From NCBI RefSeq assembly GCF_001644575.1, contig NZ_CP015596.1, positions 2,046,001 to 2,110,000 on the forward strand: a DNA stretch of 64,000 bases, written 5' to 3'. Positions 21,154 to 30,548 of this stretch are shown here, one piece after another. Below the pieces are notes generated by a model. It had not been told where the DNA came from. It did not search any database and saw nothing but the letters and a program-made list of their open reading frames with translations. The stretch's first letter is position 1, and every line of letters begins with the position of its first letter. This DNA is from Mycobacterium adipatum (lineage in GTDB: Bacteria > Actinomycetota > Actinomycetes > Mycobacteriales > Mycobacteriaceae). Position numbers and translations under genes: made by a program.

Positions 21154-22356
21154 TCAGATCGCTCTCGAATAACCGCACCGGGAGTAGTTTTTGGCTACCG
21201 AAGCGAGGGCAATCTCATCCCCGTCTTTCAGTGCTCGTGCATGGTCTAGGGTCAACCGAGCAAACATGCAGTCGATATCGAGCGCGAGGACACCGTCGGT
21301 GGCGCGGGTGTCGCCCAAACGGACCGCGTCGTGTAACGCACGCAACGCCACCGCGGACTGGCCGCCGCGGGTGGCGGCGCGGGCAGCCTCACGCGCGGCG
21401 GCGACCGCCGCCACGTTGTCCCGACGGGCCGCGCACGTCCAGGCCCGGGCCAGCGCCAGTTCCGGAGCGAACAACATCGATTTCAATCCGTGCCGGGATT
21501 CGGCCCGGCTCAGCGCCTTGGCGGCATCGACCGCAAGTCCCTGCTGCCCGAGTGCCTGCGCCAGCAGCATCCACGCCAGCGGTCCCCAGGAATAGCCGGT
21601 CACCGCGAGCGCCTTGGCGGATTCCCGCAACAATGGCACCGCCTCGTCGACGCAGCCACGCGCCAGCAGCACATCGGCCACCAGCAGTTGCCCGATGGCC
21701 CGAGCCGGATGCGCGTCCGACACCAACGCATGCGCCAGCTTCTCGGCACCATCGAGATCACCGTCGAGCACCAGTGCGGTGGTCTGTCCGAAGGCGGAGG
21801 TGAACCGCAGCAACCCGGGATTACCGGCGGCGATCGCCTGCGCGGCGAGACGGTCCACCGGGGCGAACCGGCCCATCCGGGCCGACGAGAGGGCCGCCGC
21901 CGATGCCGCCCACCCGATGGCCCGATGGTCGGCGTCCGGGGCCGCCAGCACGGTCTCGGCGAGTTCGAGCGCGCGTTGCGGGCTCCCGGCGTTCATGGCG
22001 AAGGTGCTCAGCAGCGCATCGATGGTGGTGGCCGAACGCAGCCGGGCGCGCGTCGAGCGCAGGAAGGCGGTCGCCCGCTCGGGCTCGTCGAGCATCCAGA
22101 ACTGATTGGCCGCACGCGGCAGCGCCCACGCGATGAGGTCCGTTTCGGCCAACGCTGCCGGATCGACCTCGGCGAGGACGGCGTCGGCCTCGTGGCCGCG
22201 CCCCTGCCAGGCCAGCGCCTGGGCCAAGGTCAACCGGGCCGACAGCGCATCGCGTTCGGCCAGTGCCGCCCGGGCCAGTTCCTCGGCGGCCCCGAGGTCC
22301 GCGCGGCCCAGCGCGTCCGCGGCGGCGGCGCCGGCGGTGCTCGGCGGCTCAGACAC
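21154..22356 (-). CDS. TPR-like protein resembling the middle of a LuxR/LAL regulator, probably truncated
   Basis: 400 residues of repeated helical pairs (LARAALAERDALSARLTLAQALAWQ, ELALARAWTCAARRDNVAAV). This composition and the ending LTLDHARALKDGDEIALASVAK match the helical region that in large LuxR-family (LAL) regulators joins the ATPase to the C-terminal helix-turn-helix. Here both the ATPase and the DNA-binding domain are missing. After the TGA the same frame continues for 27 codons (FIEAEIWSLAEELTQ...), as if the stop were recent. The GTG at 22356 is the likely start; the frame to 22824 is antisense to the next gene. Confidence 0.6.
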   Translation of the reverse strand: MSEPPSTAGAAAADALGRADLGAAEELARAALAERDALSARLTLAQALAWQGRGHEADAVLAEVDPAALAETDLIAWALPRAANQFWMLDEPERATAFLRSTRARLRSATTIDALLSTFAMNAGSPQRALELAETVLAAPDADHRAIGWAASAAALSSARMGRFAPVDRLAAQAIAAGNPGLLRFTSAFGQTTALVLDGDLDGAEKLAHALVSDAHPARAIGQLLVADVLLARGCVDEAVPLLRESAKALAVTGYSWGPLAWMLLAQALGQQGLAVDAAKALSRAESRHGLKSMLFAPELALARAWTCAARRDNVAAVAAAREAARAATRGGQSAVALRALHDAVRLGDTRATDGVLALDIDCMFARLTLDHARALKDGDEIALASVAKNYSRCGYSRAI

Positions 22357-22404
22357 AGCCGCAGTGTATGGCGGGCGGCCCCGCGGCCACAGCGAAACCG
22401 GCGG

Positions 22405-22410
22405 TAGGTT
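22405..22410 (+). promoter_or_regulatory. -10 box TAGGTT for the LOG-family gene
   Basis: TAGGTT ends seven bases before the GTG at 22418, the spacing expected for a leaderless mycobacterial transcript. It supports this GTG as the start. Confidence 0.45.
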
Positions 22411-22417
22411 CTCAACC

Positions 22418-22972
22418 GTGTCCGACACCAGCTCCTGGGCCGTCTGCGTGTACTGCGCCTCCGGTCCAACCCACCCTGAACTGCTCGAACTCGCTGCCGA
22501 CGTGGGTCGCGGCATCGCCGACCGGGGCTGGACGCTGGTCTCCGGCGGCGGCAACGTCTCGGCGATGGGTGCGGTGGCCGACGGCGCCCGGCAGCGCAAC
22601 GGCCGCACCATCGGCGTCATTCCCAAGGCCCTGGTGCACCGGGAACTCGCCGATGTCGCCGCCGACGAGCTCGTGGTCACCGACACCATGCGCGAACGCA
22701 AACAGGTGATGGAGGACCGCGCCGACGCCTTCATCGCCCTGCCCGGTGGTATCGGCACCCTCGAAGAGTTCTTCGAGGCGTGGACCGCGGGGTACCTCGG
22801 CATGCATGACAAGCCGATCGTCATGCTCGACCCGTTCGGGCACTACGACGGTTTGCTGAATTGGCTGCGCGGGTTGGTGGACACCGGTTATGTCGGTGAA
22901 CGCGCACTGGAGCGGCTGGTGCTCGTCACCGATGTTGAGACGGCTCTCAGCGCGTGTAGCCCCGATCACTAG
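22418..22972 (+). CDS. LOG-family cytokinin riboside 5'-monophosphate phosphoribohydrolase
   Basis: 184 residues with the Rossmann-like lysine-decarboxylase/LOG fold: VSGGGNVSAMGAVADGA, the E-R pair in RERKQVMEDRADAF, and the diagnostic PGGIGTLEEFFE. These enzymes split N6-modified AMP into a free base and ribose 5-phosphate; Rv1205 (187 residues) does this with cytokinin nucleotides in M. tuberculosis. The frame extends 300 bases upstream but only as a shadow of the divergent gene. fadD6 starts 11 bp later. Confidence 0.9.
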   Translation: MSDTSSWAVCVYCASGPTHPELLELAADVGRGIADRGWTLVSGGGNVSAMGAVADGARQRNGRTIGVIPKALVHRELADVAADELVVTDTMRERKQVMEDRADAFIALPGGIGTLEEFFEAWTAGYLGMHDKPIVMLDPFGHYDGLLNWLRGLVDTGYVGERALERLVLVTDVETALSACSPDH

Positions 22973-22983
22973 GCTTGGTGGCC

Positions 22984-24759
22984 ATGAGTGACGACACAAC
23001 GCGCACCAGCGTCGGCCTGCTCGATATCGCCACCAAGATCCCCGGGTTGTTGCTGGATGCACCGGCGATCGTGCGGGGCGTGGTCACCGGCATGGGCGCC
23101 CGGCCCACCGCCAAGACCTCGATCGGCAAGGTCTTCCAGGACCGCGCCGCCCAGTACGGCGACCGGGTCTTCCTGAAATTCGAGGACCAGAAGATCACCT
23201 ACCGGCAGGCCAACGAGACGGTCAACCGCTACGCCGCGGTACTCGCCGCCCGGGGTGTCGGCCACGGTGACGTCGTCGGGATCATGCTGCGCAACTCCCC
23301 GGACTCGGTGCTGCTGATGCTGGCCACCGTCAAATGTGGGGCCACCGCCGGCATGCTCAACTACCACCAGCGCGGCAACGTGCTGGCCCACAGCATCGGC
23401 CTGCTGAACGCCAAGGCCATCGTCGCCGAGGCCGACCTGGTGGAACCCATCACCGACAGCGGGGTGGCCACCGACGGCCTGATCACCCTCGACGAATTGC
23501 GGCAGGCCGCCACCACCGCACCCACCACCAACCCGCCGACGACGGCCGCGGTACTGGCCAAGCACAAGGCGTTCTACATCTTCACCTCGGGCACCACCGG
23601 CATGCCCAAGGCCAGCGTGATGACCCACTACCGCTGGCTGCGTGCGCTGGCCGGGTTCGGCGGCCTCGGCCTGCGCCTGAACAGCAATGACACCCTCTAC
23701 TGCTGCCTGCCGCTCTATCACAACAATGCGCTGACGGTGTCGGTCGGTTCGGCCCTGAACGCGGGCGCCGCGCTCGCGCTGGGCAAGTCGTTCTCCGCGT
23801 CGCGGTTCTGGGACGACGTGATCAAACACGACGCCACCGCCTTCGTCTACATCGGCGAGATCTGCGGGTACCTGCTCAACCAGCCGCCCAAGCCGACCGA
23901 TCGGGCGCACAAGGTGCGCGTGATCGTCGGCAACGGGCTGCGCCCGGCCATCTGGGACGACTTCACCACCCGCTTCGGCATCCCGCGGGTATGCGAGTTC
24001 TACGGCGCCAGCGAGGGAAACACCGCGTTCGTCAACGTGTTCAACGTGTCCAAGTCCACCGGCATCTGCCCGAGCCCGGTGGCCTTCGTCGAATACGACC
24101 TGGACACCGGGGAACCCGCTCGGGCCGCCGACGGTCGGCTGCGCAAGGTCAAGAAGGGCCAACCCGGCCTGCTGCTGTCCAAGGTCAGCAGCTTCCAGCC
24201 CTTCGACGGTTACACGGACAAGTCGGCATCGGAGAAGAAGCTGGTGCGTGACGCGTTCAAGGAGGGCGACGTCTGGTTCAACACCGGGGATCTGATGCGC
24301 GCGCAGGGCTTCGGGCACGCGGCCTTCGCGGACCGGCTCGGCGACACCTTCCGGTGGAAGGGCGAGAACGTCGCCACCACCGAGGTGGAGGCCGGGCTGT
24401 CCGGCGACAAGCAGGTCGAGGAGGCCACCGTGTTCGGGGTCGAGGTGCCCGGCGCCGGTGGTCGCGCGGGCATGGTCGCGCTGCAACTCAAGGCGGGGCA
24501 GGAGTTCGACGGAGCGGCGCTGGCGCGCACCGCCTACGCGCACCTACCCCCGTACGCGGTGCCGCTGTTCGTGCGGATCGTGCCGGAACTGGCGCACACC
24601 TCGACGTTCAAGAGCCAGAAGGTCGAACTGCGCAAACAGGGCTACGGCGAGGACGTCGGGGATCCGCTCTACGTGCTGGCCGGACGCGAGGAGGGCTACG
24701 TGCCCTTCTATCCGGAGTACGTCGACGAGGTGAAGGACGGTAAGCGCCCGAAGTCCTGA
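22984..24759 (+). CDS. fadD6: Very-long-chain fatty-acid-CoA ligase FadD6
   Basis: 591 residues of the FATP/VLACS type of acyl-CoA synthetase. The AMP-binding loop is IFTSGTTGMPKASV and a FATP-type segment is VCEFYGASEGNTAFVNV; FRWKGENVATTEVE is the conserved FATP signature. It activates long or very long fatty acids, possibly coupled to uptake. Matches Rv1206 (597 residues). TAGGCT (22970-22975) lies eight bases before the ATG. An inverted repeat just after the stop probably ends transcription. Confidence 0.92.
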   Translation: MSDDTTRTSVGLLDIATKIPGLLLDAPAIVRGVVTGMGARPTAKTSIGKVFQDRAAQYGDRVFLKFEDQKITYRQANETVNRYAAVLAARGVGHGDVVGIMLRNSPDSVLLMLATVKCGATAGMLNYHQRGNVLAHSIGLLNAKAIVAEADLVEPITDSGVATDGLITLDELRQAATTAPTTNPPTTAAVLAKHKAFYIFTSGTTGMPKASVMTHYRWLRALAGFGGLGLRLNSNDTLYCCLPLYHNNALTVSVGSALNAGAALALGKSFSASRFWDDVIKHDATAFVYIGEICGYLLNQPPKPTDRAHKVRVIVGNGLRPAIWDDFTTRFGIPRVCEFYGASEGNTAFVNVFNVSKSTGICPSPVAFVEYDLDTGEPARAADGRLRKVKKGQPGLLLSKVSSFQPFDGYTDKSASEKKLVRDAFKEGDVWFNTGDLMRAQGFGHAAFADRLGDTFRWKGENVATTEVEAGLSGDKQVEEATVFGVEVPGAGGRAGMVALQLKAGQEFDGAALARTAYAHLPPYAVPLFVRIVPELAHTSTFKSQKVELRKQGYGEDVGDPLYVLAGREEGYVPFYPEYVDEVKDGKRPKS

Positions 24760-24813
24760 GCGACTTCGGCGTGATCGGCTGCGGTCAGCGCAACAAATCA
24801 CGCCGAAATCGCT
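24759..24813. terminator. Inverted repeat between fadD6 and folP2
   Basis: Arms 24759-24775 and 24797-24813 pair over 17 bp with one mismatch and enclose 21 bases. The arm core is TTCGGCGTGAT. No U-tract follows, usual for mycobacterial terminators. It ends seven bases before the folP2 -10 box. The TTTCGGCG core recurs in the repeat at 51680-51742. Confidence 0.6.
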
Positions 24814-24819
24814 GAGCGC

Positions 24820-24825
24820 TAGCCT
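24820..24825 (+). promoter_or_regulatory. -10 box TAGCCT for folP2
   Basis: TAGCCT ends seven bases before the GTG at 24833, predicting a leaderless folP2-gpgS transcript that starts just after the fadD6 terminator-like repeat. Confidence 0.45.
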
Positions 24826-24832
24826 GGACAGC

Positions 24833-25741
24833 GTGCAGTCGACGGGCAGGGGCGAGCGAGGCGACGGGAACAAGACCTTCCTCGGCCGCCCGGTCGCCGG
24901 TGACCGGGCCATGATCATGGCGATCGTCAACCGCACGCCGGATTCCTTCTATGACCGTGGGGCCACCTTCACCGACGAGGCCGCCAAGGAGGCCGCGCAC
25001 CGCAAGGTCGCCGACGGCGCGGACATCATCGATATCGGCGGGGTGAAGGCGGGCCCGGGCGAGGTTGTGGACGCCGACGAGGAGATCGCGCGGGTGGTGC
25101 CGTTCATCGAATGGCTGCGCGGTGCCTACCCCGACCAGCTGATCAGCGTGGATACCTGGCGCGCGGCGGTGGCCAAGCAGGCCTGCGCCGCCGGGGCCGA
25201 CCTCATCAACGACACCTGGGCCGGTGCCGACCCCGGCCTGCCGGAGGTGGCCGCCGAGTTCGGTGCCGGTCTGGTGTGCTCACACACCGGTGGTGCGGTG
25301 CCGCGGACGCGTCCCTTTCGGGTGAACTACGGCATCACCGAACGCGGGGTGGTCGACGATGTGATCGCCGAAGTGACAGCCGCCGCCGAGCACGCCGTGT
25401 CGGTGGGGGTGGCCCGGGACGCGATCGTGATCGATCCCACCCACGATTTCGGCAAGAACACTTACCACGGCCTTAGTTTGTTGCGCCACGTGAAAGATCT
25501 TGTAAACACGGGATGGCCGGTCCTGATGGCCCTGAGTAACAAGGATTTTGTCGGGGAGACTCTGGGTGTGGGACTGACCGAACGCCTGGAGGGCACGCTG
25601 GCGGCGACGGCTTTGGCCGCCGCCGATGGCGCCGCCATGTTCCGGGTACACGAGGTCGGACCCACTCGACGCGTACTGGAAATGGTCGCGTCGATCCACG
25701 GATCGCGTCGGCCGACGCGCACGGTGAGGGGACTGGCATGA
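24833..25741 (+). CDS. folP2: Dihydropteroate synthase homologue FolP2
   Basis: 302 residues of the pterin-binding TIM-barrel family: IMAIVNRTPDSFYDRG, DIIDIGGVKAGPGE, LINDTWAGAD and MFRVHEVGPTRRVLEM. In mycobacteria the true folate enzyme is FolP1; FolP2 (Rv1207) has been reported to lack dihydropteroate synthase activity, so its product is uncertain. Consistent with that, the usual GGxSTRPG loop is replaced by GGVKAGPG here. It overlaps gpgS by ATGA, which ties it to glucosylglycerate metabolism. Confidence 0.9.
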   Translation: MQSTGRGERGDGNKTFLGRPVAGDRAMIMAIVNRTPDSFYDRGATFTDEAAKEAAHRKVADGADIIDIGGVKAGPGEVVDADEEIARVVPFIEWLRGAYPDQLISVDTWRAAVAKQACAAGADLINDTWAGADPGLPEVAAEFGAGLVCSHTGGAVPRTRPFRVNYGITERGVVDDVIAEVTAAAEHAVSVGVARDAIVIDPTHDFGKNTYHGLSLLRHVKDLVNTGWPVLMALSNKDFVGETLGVGLTERLEGTLAATALAAADGAAMFRVHEVGPTRRVLEMVASIHGSRRPTRTVRGLA

Positions 25742-26709
25742 CGGTGATAACAGAGCTGACACCAGAACTGACCGCAATGAACGAGACTGACGCGGTGTCA
25801 GGGCACCGCTGGATGGCAGACCACAGCTTCGGTCGCCCGTCCTGGACCGTTGAGGAGCTGATCGCCGCGAAGGCGGGCCGCACCATCTCGGTGGTGCTGC
25901 CTGCGCTCAACGAGGAAGAGACCGTCGCCTCGGTGGTGGAGACCATCACCCCGCTGCTGGGCGGGCTGGTCGACGAACTGATCGTGCTGGATTCCGGATC
26001 CACCGACGACACCGAGATCCGCGCGGTCGCCGCCGGTGCCCGCGTGGTGACCCGCGAGCAGGCGCTGCCCGAGCTGCCACCGAATCCCGGCAAAGGCGAG
26101 GTGTTGTGGCGTTCACTGGCCGCCACCACCGGTGACCTCGTGGTTTTCGTCGATTCCGATCTGATCGACCCCGACCCCATGTTCGTGCCCAAGCTGCTCG
26201 GCCCGCTGTTGACCACCGACGGCGTGCACCTGGTCAAGGGGTTCTACCGGCGTCCGCTCAAGGTCAGCGGCAGCGAGGACAAGAACGGCGGCGGTCGGGT
26301 CACCGAGCTGGTCGCGCGGCCGCTGCTGGCGGCATTGCGCCCGGAACTGACCTGCCTGCTGCAGCCGCTGGGCGGTGAGTACGCGGGCACTCGAGAGCTG
26401 CTGACCTCGATACCGTTCGCGCCCGCCTACGGCGTCGAGATCGGGCTGCTCATCGACACCTACGACCGGCTGGGGCTCGACGGTATCGCCCAGGTCAACC
26501 TGGGGGTCCGCGAGCACCGCAACCGCCCGTTGACCGAGCTGGCCGCGATGAGCCGGCAGGTCATTGCGACCCTGCTGAGCCGGTGCGGCATACCCGACTC
26601 CGGGATGGGGCTCACCCAGTTCTTCGCCGACGGTGACGACTACACGCCGCGCACCTCCACGGTGTCACTGGCCGACCGGCCCCCGATGAACACCCTGCGG
26701 CCGCGCTAG
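25738..26709 (+). CDS. gpgS: Glucosyl-3-phosphoglycerate synthase GpgS
   Basis: 323 residues of the GT81 glycosyltransferase family. VVLPALNEEETVASVVE binds the nucleotide sugar and VFVDSDLIDPD contains the DxD metal motif. It transfers glucose from a nucleoside diphosphate glucose to 3-phosphoglycerate, the first step toward methylglucose lipopolysaccharides. It overlaps folP2 by four bases. Counterpart of Rv1208. Upstream and downstream genes match the same order. Confidence 0.94.
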   Translation: MTVITELTPELTAMNETDAVSGHRWMADHSFGRPSWTVEELIAAKAGRTISVVLPALNEEETVASVVETITPLLGGLVDELIVLDSGSTDDTEIRAVAAGARVVTREQALPELPPNPGKGEVLWRSLAATTGDLVVFVDSDLIDPDPMFVPKLLGPLLTTDGVHLVKGFYRRPLKVSGSEDKNGGGRVTELVARPLLAALRPELTCLLQPLGGEYAGTRELLTSIPFAPAYGVEIGLLIDTYDRLGLDGIAQVNLGVREHRNRPLTELAAMSRQVIATLLSRCGIPDSGMGLTQFFADGDDYTPRTSTVSLADRPPMNTLRPR

Positions 26710-26747
26710 GGGGCATCCGTGTCACACCGGTAGGGCAGTATCGAGGC

Positions 26748-27104
26748 GTGACCCTGATACTCATGTACCTGGTGGTGCTGATCCTGGTCGGCACGGTGTT
26801 GTTTGCCCTGGGCAGCGTGCTGTTCGGGCGTGGTGAGCAGTTGCCGCCGCTCCCGCGGGCAACCACGGCAACCGTGCTGCCGGCCTCCGGCGTGACCGGT
26901 GCCGACGTCGACGAGGTCAAGTTCACCCAGACTCTGCGTGGCTACAAGACCAGCGAGGTCGACTGGGTGCTCGATCGGCTGGGTGCCGAACTGGATTCGC
27001 TGCGTGGCGAGTTGGCCGCGGTGCGTGCCGCGCACGGGCTGACCGACGCCGCGGATGGTCCCGCCGTCCACGAGCCCGCCCACGCCAGGGCCGACGAGTC
27101 GTGA
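26748..27104 (+). CDS. DivIVA-domain membrane protein
   Basis: 118 residues: one N-terminal membrane segment (LMYLVVLILVGTVLFALGSVLF), a short linker, then a DivIVA-type module (VKFTQTLRGYKTSEVDWVLDRLGAELDSLRGEL) with a small coiled coil. The TLRGYKTSEVD stretch is typical of actinobacterial DivIVA-domain proteins, so a role at curved or growing membranes is plausible. Counterpart of Rv1209. It overlaps tagA by four bases (GTGA). Confidence 0.82.
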   Translation: MTLILMYLVVLILVGTVLFALGSVLFGRGEQLPPLPRATTATVLPASGVTGADVDEVKFTQTLRGYKTSEVDWVLDRLGAELDSLRGELAAVRAAHGLTDAADGPAVHEPAHARADES

Positions 27105-27685
27105 GCACGCCGGCCGCCGACGACGGACGGGTCCGATGCGGTTGGGTGCCAACCGATTCCAGCCCCAACGGGGTGCTCTACCGGGACTATCACGACACCG
27201 AGTGGGGCAAGCAGTTGCGGGGCACGGTGCCATTGTTCGAGCGGGTCAGCCTGGAGGCCTTCCAGAGCGGGCTGTCCTGGCTGACGATCCTGCGTAAGCG
27301 CGACGGTTTCCGCCACGCGTTCAAGGGGTTCGACATCGAGAAGGTTGCCCGGTTCACCGACCGGGACATCGCCGCGCTGATGGAGGACACCGCGATCGTG
27401 CGCAACCGCGCAAAGATCGAGGCGACCATCAACAACGCCCGCGCGATCGCGGACCTCGACGTCGACTTCTCCGATTTGCTGTGGTCCTTTGCGCCGCCGC
27501 GGCGATCGCGTCCCGCGGCGATGTCCGAGGTTCCCGCCGTCACCGCGGAATCCACGGCGATGGCCAAGGAACTCAAACGTCGCGGATTGCGCTTCGTGGG
27601 TCCGACGACGGCGTACGCGCTGATGCAGGCCACCGGCATGGTCGACGATCACATCGCCACCTGTTGGGTGCCCGCGCCGGCGTGA
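27101..27685 (+). CDS. tagA: DNA-3-methyladenine glycosylase I
   Basis: 194 residues of the Tag family. RCGWVP, YHDTEWG, ERVSLEAFQSGLSWLTIL and the C-terminal VDDHIATCW contain the structural zinc ligands and the helix-hairpin-helix region. It removes 3-methyladenine from alkylated DNA as the first step of base excision repair. Start overlaps the upstream gene (GTGA). Counterpart of Rv1210. Confidence 0.93.
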   Translation: MSTPAADDGRVRCGWVPTDSSPNGVLYRDYHDTEWGKQLRGTVPLFERVSLEAFQSGLSWLTILRKRDGFRHAFKGFDIEKVARFTDRDIAALMEDTAIVRNRAKIEATINNARAIADLDVDFSDLLWSFAPPRRSRPAAMSEVPAVTAESTAMAKELKRRGLRFVGPTTAYALMQATGMVDDHIATCWVPAPA

Positions 27686-27849
27686 GCGACATGTTTCCGG
27701 TCACGGTCCGTGCGTTTCGCCGGGTCTTTTCACACTGCGGCGCCGCGATAGGGAACAATAGGTTTAGTTCAGTACCAATTCTGTGCCGGTTGACGCCGGC
27801 TTGATCGGGTCCGTTCAGTGCGGGCCGGCTCATGCGGAGGGAGCACACG

Positions 27850-28020
27850 ATGGCGGCGATGAAGCCCCGGACCGGTGACGGTCCATTGGAAGCGACCAAA
27901 GAGGGGCGCGGCATCGTGATGCGGGTACCACTGGAAGGCGGAGGGCGGCTCGTGGTCGAGCTCACCCCCGATGAGGCCGCCGCGCTCGGCGAAGAACTCA
28001 AGAACGTGACGAGTAGCTAG
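27850..28020 (+). CDS. DUF3117 small protein
   Basis: 56 residues (MAAMKPRTGDGPLEATKEG ... VELTPDEAAALGEELKN), matching the small, highly conserved actinobacterial DUF3117 family; Rv1211 occupies this position. Function unknown. GGAGG lies about nine bases before the ATG at 27850. Its stop overlaps the glgM stop on CTAG. Confidence 0.87.
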   Translation: MAAMKPRTGDGPLEATKEGRGIVMRVPLEGGGRLVVELTPDEAAALGEELKNVTSS

Positions 28021-29180
28021 CTCGTCACCAGGTTGTATATCTGAAGGGTCTCCTCGGCGATACGCGCCCAGGAGAACTCTTCGATACAGCGTTGCCGCCC
28101 CGCGGCACCGTAGCGGCGGGCGCGTTCGGGCTCGGCGACCAGCGCGTTGACCGCGTCGGCCAGCCCCGACTCGAAGGCGACCGAGTCGTGGGCGTCGTAG
28201 TGCACGAGGAGTCCGGTTTCGTGGTCGGCGACCACCTCGGGTATGCCGCCCACATCGGAGGCGACCACCGCCGTCGAACAGGCCATCGCCTCGAGGTTCA
28301 CGATGCCCAGCGGTTCGTAGACCGATGGGCAAACGAAAACCGTTGATGCCGACAAGATCTCGCGAATCTTGCCGATCGCCAGCATCTCTCGTACCCAGAA
28401 CACACCGGACCGGGCGGCGGCCAGTTCCTGCACCGCCGCGCTGACCTCGGCGGCGATCTCCGGGGTGTCCGGGGCGCCGGCACACAGCACCAATTGGATG
28501 TCGGGGGCGAACCGGTGCGCCGCGGCGACCAGGTGCGCGACACCCTTCTGCCGGGTGATCCGGCCCACGAACGCGACGATCGGCCGGTTCAGGTCCACAC
28601 CGAGCTCGGCCAGTACCGAACCCTGCGGCTCGGGTGGGGCCGGGAACCACACCGACGTGTCGATCCCGTTGCGCACCACATGCACCCGGGCGGGATCCAG
28701 CGCCGGATAGGTGGCCAGCACGTCGCTGCGCATCCCGGAGCTGACGGCGATCACCGCGGCGGCAGCTTCCACGGCCGTGCGTTCCACCCACGACGACACC
28801 CGGTACCCGCCGCCGAGCTGCTCGGCCTTCCACGGCCGCATCGGCTCCAGCGAGTGGGCCGTGAGGACATGGGGGATGCCGTGCAACAGCGACGCCAGAT
28901 GGCCGGCCATCCCGGTGTACCAGGTGTGCGAATGCGCCACGGTCGCGCCGGCGGCCGAGTTGGCCATCACCAGGTCGGCCGACAACGTCGACAGCGCCGG
29001 GTTCGCGGACGCCAACGCGGGGTCGGGCGCGGCGACGATCGCGGTGTCCCGTGGCGCACCCATGCAGTGCACCTCGACCTCGCACAATCGTCGAAGTTGC
29101 GCGACGAGTTCGGTCACGTGCACGCCGGCTCCGCCGTACACCTCCGGCGGATACTCCCGAGACATCATCGCCACCCGCAT
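28017..29180 (-). CDS. glgM: Alpha-maltose-1-phosphate synthase GlgM (GT4)
   Basis: 387 residues with a GT-B fold. N-terminal REYPPEVYGGAGVHVTEL, GRITRQKGVAHLV and the C-terminal CPSVYEPLGIVNLEAMA with the E-x7-E donor-binding motif identify the family. In mycobacteria this protein (Rv1212c, formerly GlgA) makes maltose 1-phosphate from ADP-glucose and glucose 1-phosphate for alpha-glucan synthesis. ADP-glucose is supplied by the divergent glgC. ATG at 29180 gives exactly the length of the M. tuberculosis protein. Confidence 0.93.
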   Translation of the reverse strand: MRVAMMSREYPPEVYGGAGVHVTELVAQLRRLCEVEVHCMGAPRDTAIVAAPDPALASANPALSTLSADLVMANSAAGATVAHSHTWYTGMAGHLASLLHGIPHVLTAHSLEPMRPWKAEQLGGGYRVSSWVERTAVEAAAAVIAVSSGMRSDVLATYPALDPARVHVVRNGIDTSVWFPAPPEPQGSVLAELGVDLNRPIVAFVGRITRQKGVAHLVAAAHRFAPDIQLVLCAGAPDTPEIAAEVSAAVQELAAARSGVFWVREMLAIGKIREILSASTVFVCPSVYEPLGIVNLEAMACSTAVVASDVGGIPEVVADHETGLLVHYDAHDSVAFESGLADAVNALVAEPERARRYGAAGRQRCIEEFSWARIAEETLQIYNLVTS

Positions 29181-29321
29181 GGTGTGCACCGTATCCGGCG
29201 AAACATCGCCGCGCACCCCTCATCCAGATCGCGAATCATGATCGGGTCCGCCGGCGCCCAAACTCCTTGACATGCAGCCATCGATCGGGGCGATTGGCTA
29301 GCCGCACTGCGGGCGGACCGA

Positions 29322-29327
29322 TAGGTT
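29322..29327 (+). promoter_or_regulatory. -10 box TAGGTT for glgC
   Basis: TAGGTT ends six bases before the glgC ATG, predicting a leaderless transcript. The 153-bp region to glgM shows no other clear signal. Confidence 0.4.
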
Positions 29328-29333
29328 GGCAGC

Positions 29334-30548
29334 ATGAGGGAAGCGCCACATGTGCTGGGTATCGTCCTGGCTGGGGGGGAGGGTAAGCGCCTTTACCCAT
29401 TGACGGCGGACCGGGCGAAGCCGGCGGTGCCATTCGGCGGCGGCTACCGGTTGATCGACTTCGTTTTGTCGAACCTCGTCAATGCCCGGTTCCTGCGGAT
29501 CTGCGTTCTCACGCAATACAAGTCGCATTCGCTGGACCGGCACATCTCGCAGAACTGGCGGCTGTCGGGCCTGGCGGGGGAGTACATCACCCCGGTGCCT
29601 GCGCAGCAACGGCTCGGACCGCGGTGGTACACCGGATCCGCGGACGCCATCTACCAGTCGATGAACCTCATCTACGACGAGGACCCGGACTACATCGTCA
29701 TCTTCGGCGCCGATCACGTGTACCGGATGGACCCCGAGCAGATGTTGGCCCATCACATCGAGAGCGGCGCGGGGGCGACGGTGGCCGGCATCCGGGTGCC
29801 GCGGGCCGAGGCGTCGGCCTTCGGTTGCATCGACGCCGACGAATCCGGCCGGATCCGGGGCTGGGTGGAGAAGCCGGCCGACCCGCCCGGCACGCCCGAT
29901 GACCCCGAGCAGACCTTCGCCTCGATGGGCAACTACATCTTCACCACCAAGGTGCTGATCGACGCCATCAAGGCCGACGCCGACGAGGACCATTCCGACC
30001 ACGACATGGGCGGCGACATCATCCCGCGCTTGGTGGCCGACGGAATGGCCGGCGTCTACGACTTCGATGACAACGAGGTGCCCGGCGCCACCGAACGCGA
30101 TCACGGCTACTGGCGCGATGTCGGCACCCTGGACGCGTTCTACGACGCGCACATGGATCTGGTGTCGGTGCACCCGGTGTTCAACCTGTACAACAAGCGC
30201 TGGCCGATCCGCGGTGGCTCGGAGAACCTGGCGCCGGCGAAGTTCGTCAACGGCGGCTCGGCACAGGAGTCCGTGGTGGGCGCCGGCAGCATCATCTCGG
30301 CCGCCTCGGTGCGAAACTCGGTGCTGTCGTCCAACGTGAGCATCGACGACGGCGCGATCGTCGAGGGCAGCGTGTTGATGCCCGGGGTGCGCATCGGACG
30401 CGGTGCCGTGGTGCGCCGGGCGATCCTCGACAAGAACGTGGTGGTCGGGCCCGGCGAGATGGTCGGCGTCGACCTGGACAAGGACCGGGAACGGTTCTCC
30501 ATCAGCTCCGGCGGCGTGGTCGCCGTCGGCAAGGGCGTCTGGATCTAG
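29334..30548 (+). CDS. glgC: Glucose-1-phosphate adenylyltransferase GlgC
   Basis: 404 residues: a nucleotidyltransferase domain ([39 protein letters not shown]) followed by a left-handed beta-helix. It makes ADP-glucose from ATP and glucose 1-phosphate for glucan synthesis by GlgM. Divergent from glgM. Its TAG overlaps the stop of the DUF4126 gene on CTAG. Counterpart of Rv1213. Confidence 0.95.
   Translation: MREAPHVLGIVLAGGEGKRLYPLTADRAKPAVPFGGGYRLIDFVLSNLVNARFLRICVLTQYKSHSLDRHISQNWRLSGLAGEYITPVPAQQRLGPRWYTGSADAIYQSMNLIYDEDPDYIVIFGADHVYRMDPEQMLAHHIESGAGATVAGIRVPRAEASAFGCIDADESGRIRGWVEKPADPPGTPDDPEQTFASMGNYIFTTKVLIDAIKADADEDHSDHDMGGDIIPRLVADGMAGVYDFDDNEVPGATERDHGYWRDVGTLDAFYDAHMDLVSVHPVFNLYNKRWPIRGGSENLAPAKFVNGGSAQESVVGAGSIISAASVRNSVLSSNVSIDDGAIVEGSVLMPGVRIGRGAVVRRAILDKNVVVGPGEMVGVDLDKDRERFSISSGGVVAVGKGVWI

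Noticed and set aside
20732..21178. 148-codon minus-strand frame in the gene-free stretch
   Set aside because: Arg-rich, with no similarity, no ribosome-binding site, and it starts inside the LuxR-like fragment; probably a chance frame.
22969..24543. 524-codon minus-strand frame inside fadD6
   Set aside because: Antisense to fadD6, with no domain similarity and no promoter or ribosome-binding site.
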